Of a stretch of DNA of 33,469 nt, positions 1-7,361 are shown one piece after another. The stretch lies in assembly GCA_029262155.1 (NCBI GenBank), contig JAJCZW010000119.1, positions 1-33,469 on the forward strand, given 5' to 3'. The number at the start of each line of letters is the position of its first letter. The first letter of the stretch is position 1. The DNA is from Gemmatimonadota bacterium (lineage in GTDB: Bacteria > Gemmatimonadota > Gemmatimonadetes > Gemmatimonadales > GWC2-71-9). Both the position numbers and the translations under genes were made by a program. Under the pieces are notes generated by a model, which made no database searches, was not told where the DNA came from, and saw only the letters and a list, made by a program, of their open reading frames with translations.

Positions 1-177
1 CCACGCGACGCCAAGGGCTAGTTGAAGTAACCACCCTACCAGAAGCACTTCACGGTGGATGCCACGCATGGCTGGAGACCATCCGGCGTCGAGTGCGAGC
101 AGAAGGCCGCCGAGAACGAAACCAAGGATGAGGTGGAGGAAGGCCGTCCGTATCAGGCGCGTGCTAACGGTCGGCAT
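1..177 (-). CDS. Small oxidase-subunit-I-like membrane protein, second tandem copy (partial, 3' end outside window)
   Basis: This frame starts with an ATG at 177, one base after the stop of the preceding gene, and stays open for 59 codons to the window edge. The N-terminus (MPTVSTRLIRTAFL) and the second membrane segment (GWLLQLALGVAW, residues 48-59) match the neighbouring protein at 179-586, so the two are tandem paralogues. Two hydrophobic segments are visible, about residues 12-29 and 44-59. The neighbour has His before its VGWL motif; this copy has Glu-Val instead (REVLLVGW), so a possible haem- or metal-binding role may differ. The layout resembles small NnrS or cytochrome-oxidase-subunit-I-like proteins, but that family call is tentative. 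It is the last visible gene of a leftward four-gene operon. Confidence 0.7.
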   Translation of the reverse strand, partial: MPTVSTRLIRTAFLHLILGFVLGGLLLALDAGWSPAMRGIHREVLLVGWLLQLALGVAW

Positions 178-178
178 T

Positions 179-586
179 TCAACGTGCCCGAATGCGGGGC
201 CAAATGGCCGTCGTGAATAAGATGACAGCTACCAGGTGGAGAACCGCCGAGGCGACTAAGAAGACGCGAGTTCCTGGAGTCGGTGCCAGGGGCTCAACGA
301 ACACGCGAAGGATGAGCCCGAGGTTCAGCAGCACAAACGCAGTCCACACCAGGGGTTCGGGCCCCCGAGGTGGGTGCGTTGGGTGGCGTGGAAACATCCA
401 GTAGGCGACCCCAAAGATCAGTTGGGTCAACCAGCCAACCACCAGCAGGTGAAGGACGGTGGGGCGTGCCAGGGCCAAGAGGGGAGCCGGCGGTCCGAGG
501 TTGAAGGCGCCAATGGTGCGGAGCGTGAGGGCGAGGAGAAGCGAGAGAAACCCCGACCGAATAAACCACCGCGTGACTACCGGCAT
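179..586 (-). CDS. Small four-helix membrane protein, NnrS / cytochrome oxidase subunit I-like
   Basis: This 135-residue protein has four predicted membrane helices (about 9-27, 43-65, 79-98 and 108-129). The signature around residues 46-67 is a His followed by VGWLTQLIFGVAYWMFPR. It resembles one module of haem-copper oxidase subunit I or NnrS-like proteins, where such histidines can bind haem; that function is inference. I chose the ATG at 586 over the GTG at 592 for two reasons: a GAGGTGG ribosome site lies just upstream, and the protein then aligns from its first residue with the paralogue encoded by 1-177. It lies downstream of the nitronate monooxygenase gene (stop 594) and is probably translated from the same message. 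Confidence 0.75.
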   Translation of the reverse strand: MPVVTRWFIRSGFLSLLLALTLRTIGAFNLGPPAPLLALARPTVLHLLVVGWLTQLIFGVAYWMFPRHPTHPPRGPEPLVWTAFVLLNLGLILRVFVEPLAPTPGTRVFLVASAVLHLVAVILFTTAIWPRIRAR

Positions 587-593
587 GCCCACC

Positions 594-1601
594 TCACGGC
601 AAACTGTGATCGGTGGTGTTCAGCGCGTGACGAAATCGATCGAGAATATCCGCGACCGGTTCGATTTTGGAGACACCGGCGACGCTCTTGCCGGCTTGCC
701 AGTACTCTTTCTTCCCGGTCTCATCGAGGCTCGATCGTTTGAGCTGCCAGAGGGAACGGAGAGCATACAGGGTACGCATCCAGCGTTTGCGCCGATGTCC
801 TCGCAGCATCCAGCGGGCGAACGGTCCGGCTTTCAACCCCATGCGGTCGATATACGGGGTACGGATAACTGAGACGGGTACGCCGGTGATTCGTTCACTG
901 AGGGCGATGTCGTCCTCGGAGGCGCTCACGATCGCCGCCTTATACGCCGGGCTGGCTCGGCACTCGGTGGTCGCAATAAAGCGGGTCCCCATCTGCACAC
1001 CGGCATAGCCCAACTGCATGGCCTGCACGAAATCGGTCGCGGTGCCAATACCACCGGCGCACACCACCGGGAGATCCAAATCTGCCAGCTCTTCCAAGAG
1101 GGCTCTGGGGTCCTTGGGGCCGGCGTGACCACCAGCTTGTTGATTCACCGCAATCAGCCCATGCACCCCTGCATCTCGTCCTTTGAGTGCCCACCGTCGC
1201 TCGGTCACATCGTGGTAGACCACCCCACCAATCGGGGTCACGCGGTCGACAACCCAGCGGGGGTTCCCCAGTGACGTGACAAAGAAGCGAACCCCTTCCT
1301 CCAGGGCGATGTTTACCCATTCAACCATGCGCTCGTGGTAGCGACGCGACGAGCGCTCGATGAGGGCGTTGAATCCGATGGGTTTTGCCGTGCACGTTCG
1401 GATGAACTTCAGGCCGTCGCGAAAGCCCCAGCCATGCACGTAGGTCAGCGAGATCGGTTGGACGATCCCGATCCCACCCGCTTCGCTGACTGCCGCCACC
1501 AACTCGGGATTGCTGCAGGGGTACATTGCGCCACCGATCACCGGCAACTCGATACCGGTGTGGCGCGTCAGTGCGGTTGCGACCGGAGATGCGGCCGTCA
1601 T
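594..1601 (-). CDS. Nitronate monooxygenase / 2-nitropropane dioxygenase family flavoprotein
   Basis: This 335-residue TIM-barrel protein belongs to the FMN-dependent NMO/FabK-like group. It shows the GGHAG signature at residues 157-161, the phosphate-binding AGGIGT at 182-187, and GVQMGTRFIAT at 201-211. The N-terminal region (IELPVIGGAMYPCSNPELVAAVSEAGG) has the usual barrel-strand-1 form of the family. Members oxidise alkyl nitronates or reduce enoyl thioesters; the sequence does not say which applies. The start overlaps the stop of the DUF4442 gene by four bases (1598-1601), so the two are translationally coupled. Its pairing with a hotdog acyl-thioester-type protein makes a role in lipid or acyl-CoA metabolism conceivable, but this is a guess from context. 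Confidence 0.9.
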   Translation of the reverse strand: MTAASPVATALTRHTGIELPVIGGAMYPCSNPELVAAVSEAGGIGIVQPISLTYVHGWGFRDGLKFIRTCTAKPIGFNALIERSSRRYHERMVEWVNIALEEGVRFFVTSLGNPRWVVDRVTPIGGVVYHDVTERRWALKGRDAGVHGLIAVNQQAGGHAGPKDPRALLEELADLDLPVVCAGGIGTATDFVQAMQLGYAGVQMGTRFIATTECRASPAYKAAIVSASEDDIALSERITGVPVSVIRTPYIDRMGLKAGPFARWMLRGHRRKRWMRTLYALRSLWQLKRSSLDETGKKEYWQAGKSVAGVSKIEPVADILDRFRHALNTTDHSLP

Positions 1602-2071
1602 TCGATTCCCAAGCGCCAGTTCACGCGAATGCTCGCCACGAGGTCGGCGGCGGCGTCGTGAATCTCGGCGATGGCCACGAAGTCTTGGTCTTCGGTGATC
1701 GAGGGGACCACGCAGGTGCTCTCGGCTGTCAGCGTTCCTCGGGCCTTTTTGTGGTACTCGATCGAGAGGCCGGTCACGATGCTGCGGATTCCGGGTTGCA
1801 TGGCCATCAACATCGCGAGGCCACTGGTGACTTCGCCAAGGTTGACGAGGGCGACGGCGTGGATCGAGCGTAGGTGATTTCGAAATCGACGTCGGTCCCG
1901 CATGGTGACCCGGGCGTACCCGGGTCGGAGTTCCATCACCAGTGGTCGGATGGAGCTGGTGTAGGGTACCATGCGCCCCAAGAGGAAAGAAAACAATCGT
2001 CGACCACCTGCCAGTGGGTGGAGGCGAAGCCAGATTCGATTGAGATGTGTACCTGGGTTGGTGTCAGCCAA
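1598..2071 (-). CDS. DUF4442 hotdog-fold protein (thioesterase-like)
   Basis: This 157-residue protein has the DUF4442 layout: an N-terminal helix region ending in GGRRLFSFLLGRMVPYT, then a hotdog core with RNHLRSIHAVALVNLGEVTSG, which matches the helix and active-site loop of hotdog thioesterases. The start is a TTG at 2071 with GGTGGG about seven bases upstream; no in-frame ATG exists near there. It is the first gene of the leftward operon and is divergent from the universal stress protein gene. Hotdog proteins usually hydrolyse acyl-thioesters, but the DUF4442 substrate is not known to me. Confidence 0.8.
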   Translation of the reverse strand: MADTNPGTHLNRIWLRLHPLAGGRRLFSFLLGRMVPYTSSIRPLVMELRPGYARVTMRDRRRFRNHLRSIHAVALVNLGEVTSGLAMLMAMQPGIRSIVTGLSIEYHKKARGTLTAESTCVVPSITEDQDFVAIAEIHDAAADLVASIRVNWRLGIE

Positions 2072-2131
2072 TAGTGCCCACCATTCGTGAACTGAGTTTC
2101 ATCAAATCTTCATTACGCTACGAGAGGTGGT

Positions 2132-2151
2132 TCCCTAAGAATTCCTAGGGA
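2132..2151. promoter_or_regulatory. 20-bp imperfect palindrome, operator candidate
   Basis: TCCCTAAGAATTCCTAGGGA is a near-perfect palindrome: nine of ten positions in each arm match. It lies in the 99-bp space between the divergent DUF4442 and universal stress genes and ends four bases before the ribosome site AGGAGGAG (2156-2163). A dimeric repressor bound here could block the stress gene and perhaps both directions. A role as an RNA hairpin near the ribosome site is an alternative. Confidence 0.45.
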
Positions 2152-2170
2152 CTCTAGGAGGAGTGTACTG

Positions 2171-2605
2171 ATGTCGGATCTCTTTCGCAGCATCTTGCTT
2201 CCGGTTGACCTCGGCGCCCGAGCGGAAGCCACTGTCGATGTGGCCCGTCGTCTGGCCACAATGCACAAGTCAACCATCACGCTTCTCCACGTGATCGAGA
2301 CATTGGACGCACCGTTTGAAGAACTCCAGGAATTCTATCACGGCATCGAGTCGATTGCGCACGGACGACTGGCGGCGTTGGCGGCAGAGCTCAGCGCCGA
2401 CGGCCTCACCGTGAAGCAGCAGATCTGCTTTGGCAAGCGTGCACGCGAAATTGTGCGCATTGCGGAGGAGGAGGATTTTGACCTCATCCTGCTCGGTTCG
2501 CACCGCCTGGTGGCGGAGACGCTGCCCTCGGGACTGATGACTGTGAGCCATCAGGTCGCGATCGCGGCCTCGGTACCCGTATTGATCGTCAAGTTCCCTA
2601 CCTGA
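2171..2605 (+). CDS. Universal stress protein (UspA family), ATP-site motif degenerate
   Basis: This 144-residue single-domain Usp protein begins with the typical FRSILLPVDL strand and ends with SVPVLIVKFP. It is a cytoplasmic dimeric stress protein by family. The ATP-binding Usp subgroup carries G-x2-G-x9-G-S/T. Here the first Gly is present (LLGSH, G109), the second position is Arg112, and the third Gly-Ser position reads Leu-Met. ATP binding is therefore doubtful. The start is well supported by AGGAGGAG at 2156-2163, seven bases before the ATG. The gene stands alone, convergent with the S9 peptidase gene that ends at 2616. Confidence 0.92.
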   Translation: MSDLFRSILLPVDLGARAEATVDVARRLATMHKSTITLLHVIETLDAPFEELQEFYHGIESIAHGRLAALAAELSADGLTVKQQICFGKRAREIVRIAEEEDFDLILLGSHRLVAETLPSGLMTVSHQVAIAASVPVLIVKFPT

Positions 2606-2615
2606 CGGTCGCGGG

Positions 2616-5315
2616 CTATGGGGCGGGGGAGGAGGCTCCCTCCACCGCCACACTCTTCGGCTTCTGCTCCTGCGCCTGCTTGACGTACAAGTCGAGCCAT
2701 GTCGTCCATCGTCCCCACAGGTCGAGCAGGGTTTGTTTGGCCGCAGGGCCGTGCGCCTCATAGGGGTACATGAATAGGGCAGATGGTTTCCCGAAGGCCC
2801 GAAGTGCCTGCATCATGCGGATGGAGCTGATCGGCGTCGTTCCCACGTTCTGGTCCTCCATCCCGTGGTACATCAGGAGGGCCCCTTGCATCTTGTCCAC
2901 GTAAAACATGGGTGAGACATCAAGATAGGTCTTCTGTCCGCTCCAGAGGTCCCGGCGTTCGCTTTGAAAACCGTTTGGCGTGAGCGATCGATTGTACATC
3001 CCATCGCCAGCGATCCCTGCCTTGAAGAACGGGGTGTGGACCAAGGCGTTCGCGGTGCTGAAGGCCCCATAGCTATGTCCGCCAACGGCGAGGCGGGATC
3101 GATCGATATACCCGTCACGGTCGAGGGCATCAATCACTGCGAGGAGGTTCATCCGAAGATCGGAAACATAGTTGTCGTTCATCCGACCCTGTTCGCCGAT
3201 GATCGGGGGGTTAAAGTTGGCGACGGCATAGCCTTGGGTTGCGAGAAACTCGATAGTTCGGGTCCCCGACGTCGGCGCACGGTTGATGTTTTCAGTGCGG
3301 AGGGTCCGGTCATACGAGGCCTGGTCGGTATACTCGAAGGGATAGAACCAGAGCATGCCCGGGAGGCGGGTCCCTTCCACGTAGTCGGCAGGGAGGGTGA
3401 GGTTGACGAGGAATCGGACCCCATCGGCCCGGGTGACGAACACGCGCTTCCGAAGCAAGGAGGTGAAGGCTGGCGTCCGGTCAACGTTCTGGGTCAGCTG
3501 AGTGGTCGTGCCCGATTGCGTGTCCACGAGGTACGCGTTGGGGACTGTGGTGGACGATTCCCGGGTTACGATGAGTCGCTGGAAATTGTCGTCGAGTGGA
3601 GTGTTAACCGTTTCACTCAACTCCGCGCTCCCTTCGTAGATGCGCTCCTTGTCGCCAGTGGCGATCGTGACCTTGTCAACAAAGATCTGCGGTCCCTGAC
3701 GCTCCCAATCACGGAAGAATTGCGTGCCTGAGAGGAACACCGCGCCATCGGAGGAGACCATCGCGACCGGTCCGCCGTGGGAACCTCGCCGGACGACCAT
3801 CGCTCCCGGGTTTTGGTAGAAGGAGAGGGAGTCGCCGGGCGAACCACCCCGTCGGAAGAAGCCTCGCCCACGACGAATGCCGTCTCCCACAAAGCTCGGG
3901 GCATAGCCGCGCCCCCGGGCGATCGTGTGTCGAGTGTCTGGCGCAGTCGGATCGACGGCGATAATCGACCCGGTCCCGCTCTGAGTGGTTGCGAGGAAAA
4001 GCGTCGTGGCGTCCTCGGTAAATGCCACCTGAGCGATAGGGCCGGTGTGACGGTACAGCTCTGCTGTGTCACTCGGACCGAAGGGAGGAAGCCACTGCAT
4101 GACACGATCCGGGCGATTGGCTGACCCTCCCCGACCCCTCCGTTCGACTGGGTCAGCCGCACTGTCCGCGCCCTCGGGACGGGTCGAGGGGACGCGTTCG
4201 AGGTAGTACATCCCCGGTCCCGTCGGCATCCAGCTCAAGCCGCGGTGTGGGCCGTCATTGTTCTGTCCGAAACGACCGCGGGTGGTATCGTTGCCGACAC
4301 GGGTGGGTTGTGTGTTGACCTCACCGAGGACGCCCCCTTGTGCGTTCCAGATCTCTTCGCGTTGGCCAAAGTCGTTGAAGGGCACAACGTAGGAGAACGG
4401 TTTCTGCAGGGTAGTAACCCGGAAATAGCCTCCATTCGGTGAGGCATCCACCGATCGGATCATCGCTGGTGAGCCAATGCGAGTGACCTTGCGGGACCGT
4501 ACATCGATCATGGCGAGCTGGCCGGTCACAAAGTACTCCATCAGGGTCGCGTCGAAGGGTTCCTCAAGGAGACTCGCCCAGTTCCGCTCCCCCGACTTCA
4601 CACTATCCATCCAGAGTCGCACGCGCGGTCCCGTCGCGATGCTGGGAGCTGTCGGCTCGGGTCCTCGATTGGAGGGCAGTAGTACGACAACGATTGCCCG
4701 GCCATCGGCGGTCCAGTCGATGGTCGTAACCAGGGTCGCTAGGAGAGGAGTTCTGGTGACCTGGCGGGAGCGGCCCGTGGCGACATCCGCCACGTAGACG
4801 TGGGACGCGTCTTCGCTATTGGCGATATAGGCCAACTGCGATCCATCGGGTGACCACGTGGCAGCGCTGACGCTGGTACCCGCTGGTGTGTTGATCGTGG
4901 TGGAGGCGCCACTCGTCGCGTCGATCAGCTCGAGCCCGGAGGTGCTTTCGATCGTCAGCGACCGGGCTCGGTTGGCGAGGGGATCAACCTGGAGTCCGGC
5001 GAAGTAGTAGTGCTTCTTGCCGAAGAACTTGACGCCGAGCATGCCGTTGCTGTGCTCCTTGAGAAACCGAGTGCGATCGGGGCTGGGTTGGGTGAGCGCC
5101 ACATTGAGTTGTCTCGGGGCCGTCACCAAGTCGGCGATCACCGGAGGGGGGGTGATGTAGGACTCCCGAGCAAGGCGGGCCCGGAGTTCTTCGACGCGTG
5201 TTGGCGTATCCTGCTGTCGGGCAAGGAGATGGCTCGGCGTCACCCACCATCCCAAGCACAACGCGAAGGCGGGAGCGAGTCGGAACCAGCGACGGCGGGC
5301 GTGGGCGTTTGTCAT
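2616..5315 (-). CDS. Secreted prolyl-oligopeptidase family (S9) serine peptidase
   Basis: This 899-residue protein combines an N-terminal Sec-type signal (basic MTNAHARRRWFRL, hydrophobic stretch, cleavage likely near LLARQQ), a long WD/TolB-like beta-propeller region (for example WSPDGSQLAYIAN, WTADGRAIVVV) and a C-terminal alpha/beta hydrolase. The predicted triad is Ser748 in GGHSYGAF, Asp821 in YHGMEDQNV and His855 in YEAHG, in the order and spacing expected for S9 enzymes. It probably degrades peptides in the periplasm or outside the cell. A TTG nine codons upstream (5342) is possible, but the ATG at 5315 has GAGG five bases away and gives a clean signal peptide. The gene is monocistronic. 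Confidence 0.93.
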   Translation of the reverse strand: MTNAHARRRWFRLAPAFALCLGWWVTPSHLLARQQDTPTRVEELRARLARESYITPPPVIADLVTAPRQLNVALTQPSPDRTRFLKEHSNGMLGVKFFGKKHYYFAGLQVDPLANRARSLTIESTSGLELIDATSGASTTINTPAGTSVSAATWSPDGSQLAYIANSEDASHVYVADVATGRSRQVTRTPLLATLVTTIDWTADGRAIVVVLLPSNRGPEPTAPSIATGPRVRLWMDSVKSGERNWASLLEEPFDATLMEYFVTGQLAMIDVRSRKVTRIGSPAMIRSVDASPNGGYFRVTTLQKPFSYVVPFNDFGQREEIWNAQGGVLGEVNTQPTRVGNDTTRGRFGQNNDGPHRGLSWMPTGPGMYYLERVPSTRPEGADSAADPVERRGRGGSANRPDRVMQWLPPFGPSDTAELYRHTGPIAQVAFTEDATTLFLATTQSGTGSIIAVDPTAPDTRHTIARGRGYAPSFVGDGIRRGRGFFRRGGSPGDSLSFYQNPGAMVVRRGSHGGPVAMVSSDGAVFLSGTQFFRDWERQGPQIFVDKVTIATGDKERIYEGSAELSETVNTPLDDNFQRLIVTRESSTTVPNAYLVDTQSGTTTQLTQNVDRTPAFTSLLRKRVFVTRADGVRFLVNLTLPADYVEGTRLPGMLWFYPFEYTDQASYDRTLRTENINRAPTSGTRTIEFLATQGYAVANFNPPIIGEQGRMNDNYVSDLRMNLLAVIDALDRDGYIDRSRLAVGGHSYGAFSTANALVHTPFFKAGIAGDGMYNRSLTPNGFQSERRDLWSGQKTYLDVSPMFYVDKMQGALLMYHGMEDQNVGTTPISSIRMMQALRAFGKPSALFMYPYEAHGPAAKQTLLDLWGRWTTWLDLYVKQAQEQKPKSVAVEGASSPAP

Positions 5316-5648
5316 CAGATCCTCGTCAGGGTGCCAGATCAAGGAAGAAAGACGTGTTGGCTTGGGGTTCGGGACTACCGATTCAATGATACGCGCAATC
5401 TGCCGGATTTGCTGAACAACCCCCAGTGAGTACCCAGGTAGAGGGTGTATCTCGAGGTACTCTCTTCGTGGACGGTGAGTAATTGCCGTTTCAGGTTGCC
5501 GAGGCCTGGAGGCGACCTCGAATGGGCCATCTCACCAAGAGTACTTACGGGAACAGGCTTCACCAGCCTCCTGTACGTCCACTTCGCCAGGCGTCCTTCG
5601 ATCCCTCAGGATGTCAACGTGAGCCCCGTCATTATGGGTTGCGCGAGG

Positions 5649-6038
5649 TTACTTCGTCCCTACCCTCGGCCAGACCCCAGACCCCAGACCCCAGACCTTG
5701 GCGTACGGCTGCTTCAAGCACCCATTCCCAGCCGGGCATCGGTGTATCGCTTCGACGACAGTCCGCGCCCGCGGGAGGATGGAGGAGATCAGGTAGGCCG
5801 GCTGGCGCTCCGCTCGGTCCCCGGTCAGCGACAGCTCGGTCTTCGTGGTGTTCAGGTCGACCTGGACCACAACTGCCGGTACCATCAGGGGAAGATCGGA
5901 AAGAGCCGATTTGAGATCGACCGGCACTTCGCCTGCAGGGCGGTGCAATATGGCGATGGTACCCAAAGGATAGGGCGTCGGGGTGTCTATAGTGTCCGTG
6001 AACTCGTTATAGGGTGGCATAAGAAAACGAACCGTCAC
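5649..6038 (-). CDS. Doubtful open frame, possibly a truncated gene
   Basis: The frame encodes 129 residues. Its codon use is GC-rich at third positions between about 5740 and 6010, like real genes nearby. The middle portion (PVDLKSALSDLPLMVPAVVVQVDLNTTKTELSLTGDRAERQPAYLISSILPRA is the region, positions about 5760-5915) looks protein-like, but I do not recognise it. The C-terminal end runs into the CCAGACC tandem repeat (translated as VWGLGSGVW), which suggests a real coding sequence that was cut or shifted there. There is no clear ribosome site. It could be a remnant of a regulator or a chance frame. Confidence 0.3.
   Translation of the reverse strand: MTVRFLMPPYNEFTDTIDTPTPYPLGTIAILHRPAGEVPVDLKSALSDLPLMVPAVVVQVDLNTTKTELSLTGDRAERQPAYLISSILPRARTVVEAIHRCPAGNGCLKQPYAKVWGLGSGVWPRVGTK
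5670..5697. repeat. CCAGACC tandem repeat, four perfect copies
   Basis: Four exact copies of the heptamer CCAGACC (GGTCTGG on the other strand) stand head to tail. A unit of seven bases changes reading frame when copies are gained or lost, and the repeat sits at the 3' end of the doubtful frame 5649-6038. Such arrays may be scattered intergenic repeats in this genome; this cannot be tested from one window. Confidence 0.9.
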
Positions 6039-6045
6039 ACGTCAT

Positions 6046-6055
6046 CCCCCCCCCC
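6046..6055. repeat. Homopolymer tract of ten C
   Basis: A run of ten C lies in the gene-poor region, about 290 bases before the cysteine-rich peptide gene. Long mononucleotide runs are prone to slippage and to sequencing error. No gene reads through it convincingly, so phase variation is only a formal possibility. Confidence 0.85.
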
Positions 6056-6338
6056 GTTGTTTTCTCCCGGCTCTCTGTTTTGAACCGATGCAACTACGAT
6101 AGCGTGCGGTCAGGATAACGCAAGGATATACCTGGCTGGGCCATGGACGGCGGTGGCGAAGCGAGGTAGTGAATGTCAGTCGACTTGCTAAGATCCGAGT
6201 GGCGCAAAATGGTGTTGCACGATCGCGAGGAGACGCTATTGTGGGTGGAGCATTCAGAAAGGTCGGTTCAGAAGTGTGGCGAGGTCATGCAGATCTGTCA
6301 ACGAGATTGTTCTATTCTTCAGGTGGGAGGGTCAACAA

Positions 6339-6584
6339 GTGTCTCAATTGTCGAAGCCGTTGCGGTGGTTGGCCGTTGTTCTAGCCCTTCTGGTGGCGAA
6401 CCTCGTAGTCGCCGGCCGGGCAGTTCCAGATCTGAGAGCTGATGAGGAAAGCTGCCTTGCGTCCGGAAGCGATTGCAAATGCATTAATGGTGGTACTAAA
6501 CACGGAATTTGCTCAGCACTAGGAACTGGAGACTCGTGCCGAAGGCAGTGTGAATGTAGAGATGACTGCATTACTCCTGGCTGA
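6339..6584 (+). CDS. Secreted 81-residue cysteine-rich peptide
   Basis: The frame starts at a GTG (6339) with GGGAGGG seven bases upstream. It encodes a basic start (MSQLSKPLRW), a strongly hydrophobic segment LAVVLALLVANLVVAG and a small polar domain with eight cysteines within the last 44 residues. The cysteine pattern is C-x6-C-x-C-x9-C-x7-C-x3-C-x-C-x3-C, with two C-x-C pairs. That pattern and the export signal suggest a disulfide-rich or metal-binding mature peptide of about 50 residues outside the cytoplasm. I do not recognise the family. An upstream in-frame ATG (6276) would add 21 residues and spoil the signal peptide. The gene is directly followed by a truncated beta-propeller gene. 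Confidence 0.65.
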   Translation: MSQLSKPLRWLAVVLALLVANLVVAGRAVPDLRADEESCLASGSDCKCINGGTKHGICSALGTGDSCRRQCECRDDCITPG

Positions 6585-6628
6585 GGATAGGTGCGCTACC
6601 TTATCAAGTATCTGCCTCTGGCGGCAGG

Positions 6629-7099
6629 GTGCAGCAGATCGTTCGCTGGACCGCGAAGCCGCGCGGGGTCAGCCATGCCGACCGGGAGTGGGTGCGGGAG
6701 CAGGCGCGCGCCGATCGCGAACGGCGGCGCGCGCTCCTTGCCCAGGTCGGTGGTCCGGCAGATCCGGATGAAGACGCCGAGCCACCCAGCCGCGACACGC
6801 ACCCCTATTTCGATCGAATCATGATCGACGCGAAGGGGGAACTCTGGGTCCGCACCTGGGCTGGATACGGCGGGGACCAGGAGTGGCTCGTCTTCGACCG
6901 GAACGGGGTCTGGCAGGGTGTGGTTTCCACCCCCGCCTCACTGGAGATCACCGACATCGGCGGGGACTACATCCTCGGAATCGCCCGCGATGAACTCGAC
7001 GTGCAGCAGGTCCGCCTGTATCGGATTCGGGGCGAGAGGCCAGTGAAGGAGAACATGGACAAACATGATGAGCAGGATGCACTCTTGAGGCATGAGTAG
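6629..7099 (+). pseudogene. Truncated 6-bladed beta-propeller (NHL/TolB-like) protein, C-terminal part only
   Basis: The 156 residues match the last blades of secreted 6-bladed beta-propeller proteins: YFDRIMIDAKGELWVRTW, then WLVFDRNGVWQGVVSTP, then ITDIGGDYILGIARDELDVQQVRLYRI. These proteins normally have more than 300 residues, a signal peptide and several further blades upstream, none of which is present. The frame is open from about 6566 without an ATG, and the annotated GTG at 6629 has no good ribosome site. The tail after LYRIRG looks like read-through beyond the original stop. I read it as a 5'-deleted remnant next to the cysteine-rich peptide gene. A short expressed protein is less likely. 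Confidence 0.6.
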
Positions 7100-7361
7100 A
7101 TCACCAGGAGCCTGATCGGTTGCGCTTTTGAGGTGATTGACCTGACCCGCGAACTCTGATCCAGGTATGCTTGGACTCCCCCCTGCGGAGGAGTCATGCG
7201 TAAGAGCAGTTCCCGAACTGCTGCAGAAATCTGCATCGTTTGCTGAACCACCCCAGAAATGGTAGGCTGTCGAACCGGCCTTAACGTCTGGCAGTTGACC
7301 CTGTCTACAGAGGTATCCCCACCCTGACACGGGCCGACATGGCATTCGCGAGGAGAGCCTT

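Larger units (their letters stand above)
5316..6338. other. Gene-poor region with short inverted repeats
   Basis: About one kilobase contains no convincing conserved gene. It holds a 7-bp-arm inverted repeat (GAGTACC at 5428-5434 and GGTACTC at 5456-5462), a 7-bp tandem repeat, a C10 tract and one doubtful open frame on the minus strand, the last three listed separately. A weak promoter-like pair, TTGCAC at 6215-6220 and TATTGT at 6237-6242 (spacer 16), lies upstream of the cysteine-rich peptide gene. I see no insertion sequence ends here. Confidence 0.5.

Noticed and set aside
6046-6055. C10 tract as a phase-variation switch
   Set aside because: It lies in no credible gene and is not placed in a recognisable promoter spacer.
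7174-7255. Hairpin GACTCC/GGAGTC followed by ATGCGTAAGAGC, which at first looked like an insertion sequence remnant
   Set aside because: The frame stops after 16 codons, no matching inverted end is found, and the hairpin has no T run. A faint similarity of TTTGCTGAAC near 5408 and 7237 is too short to use.
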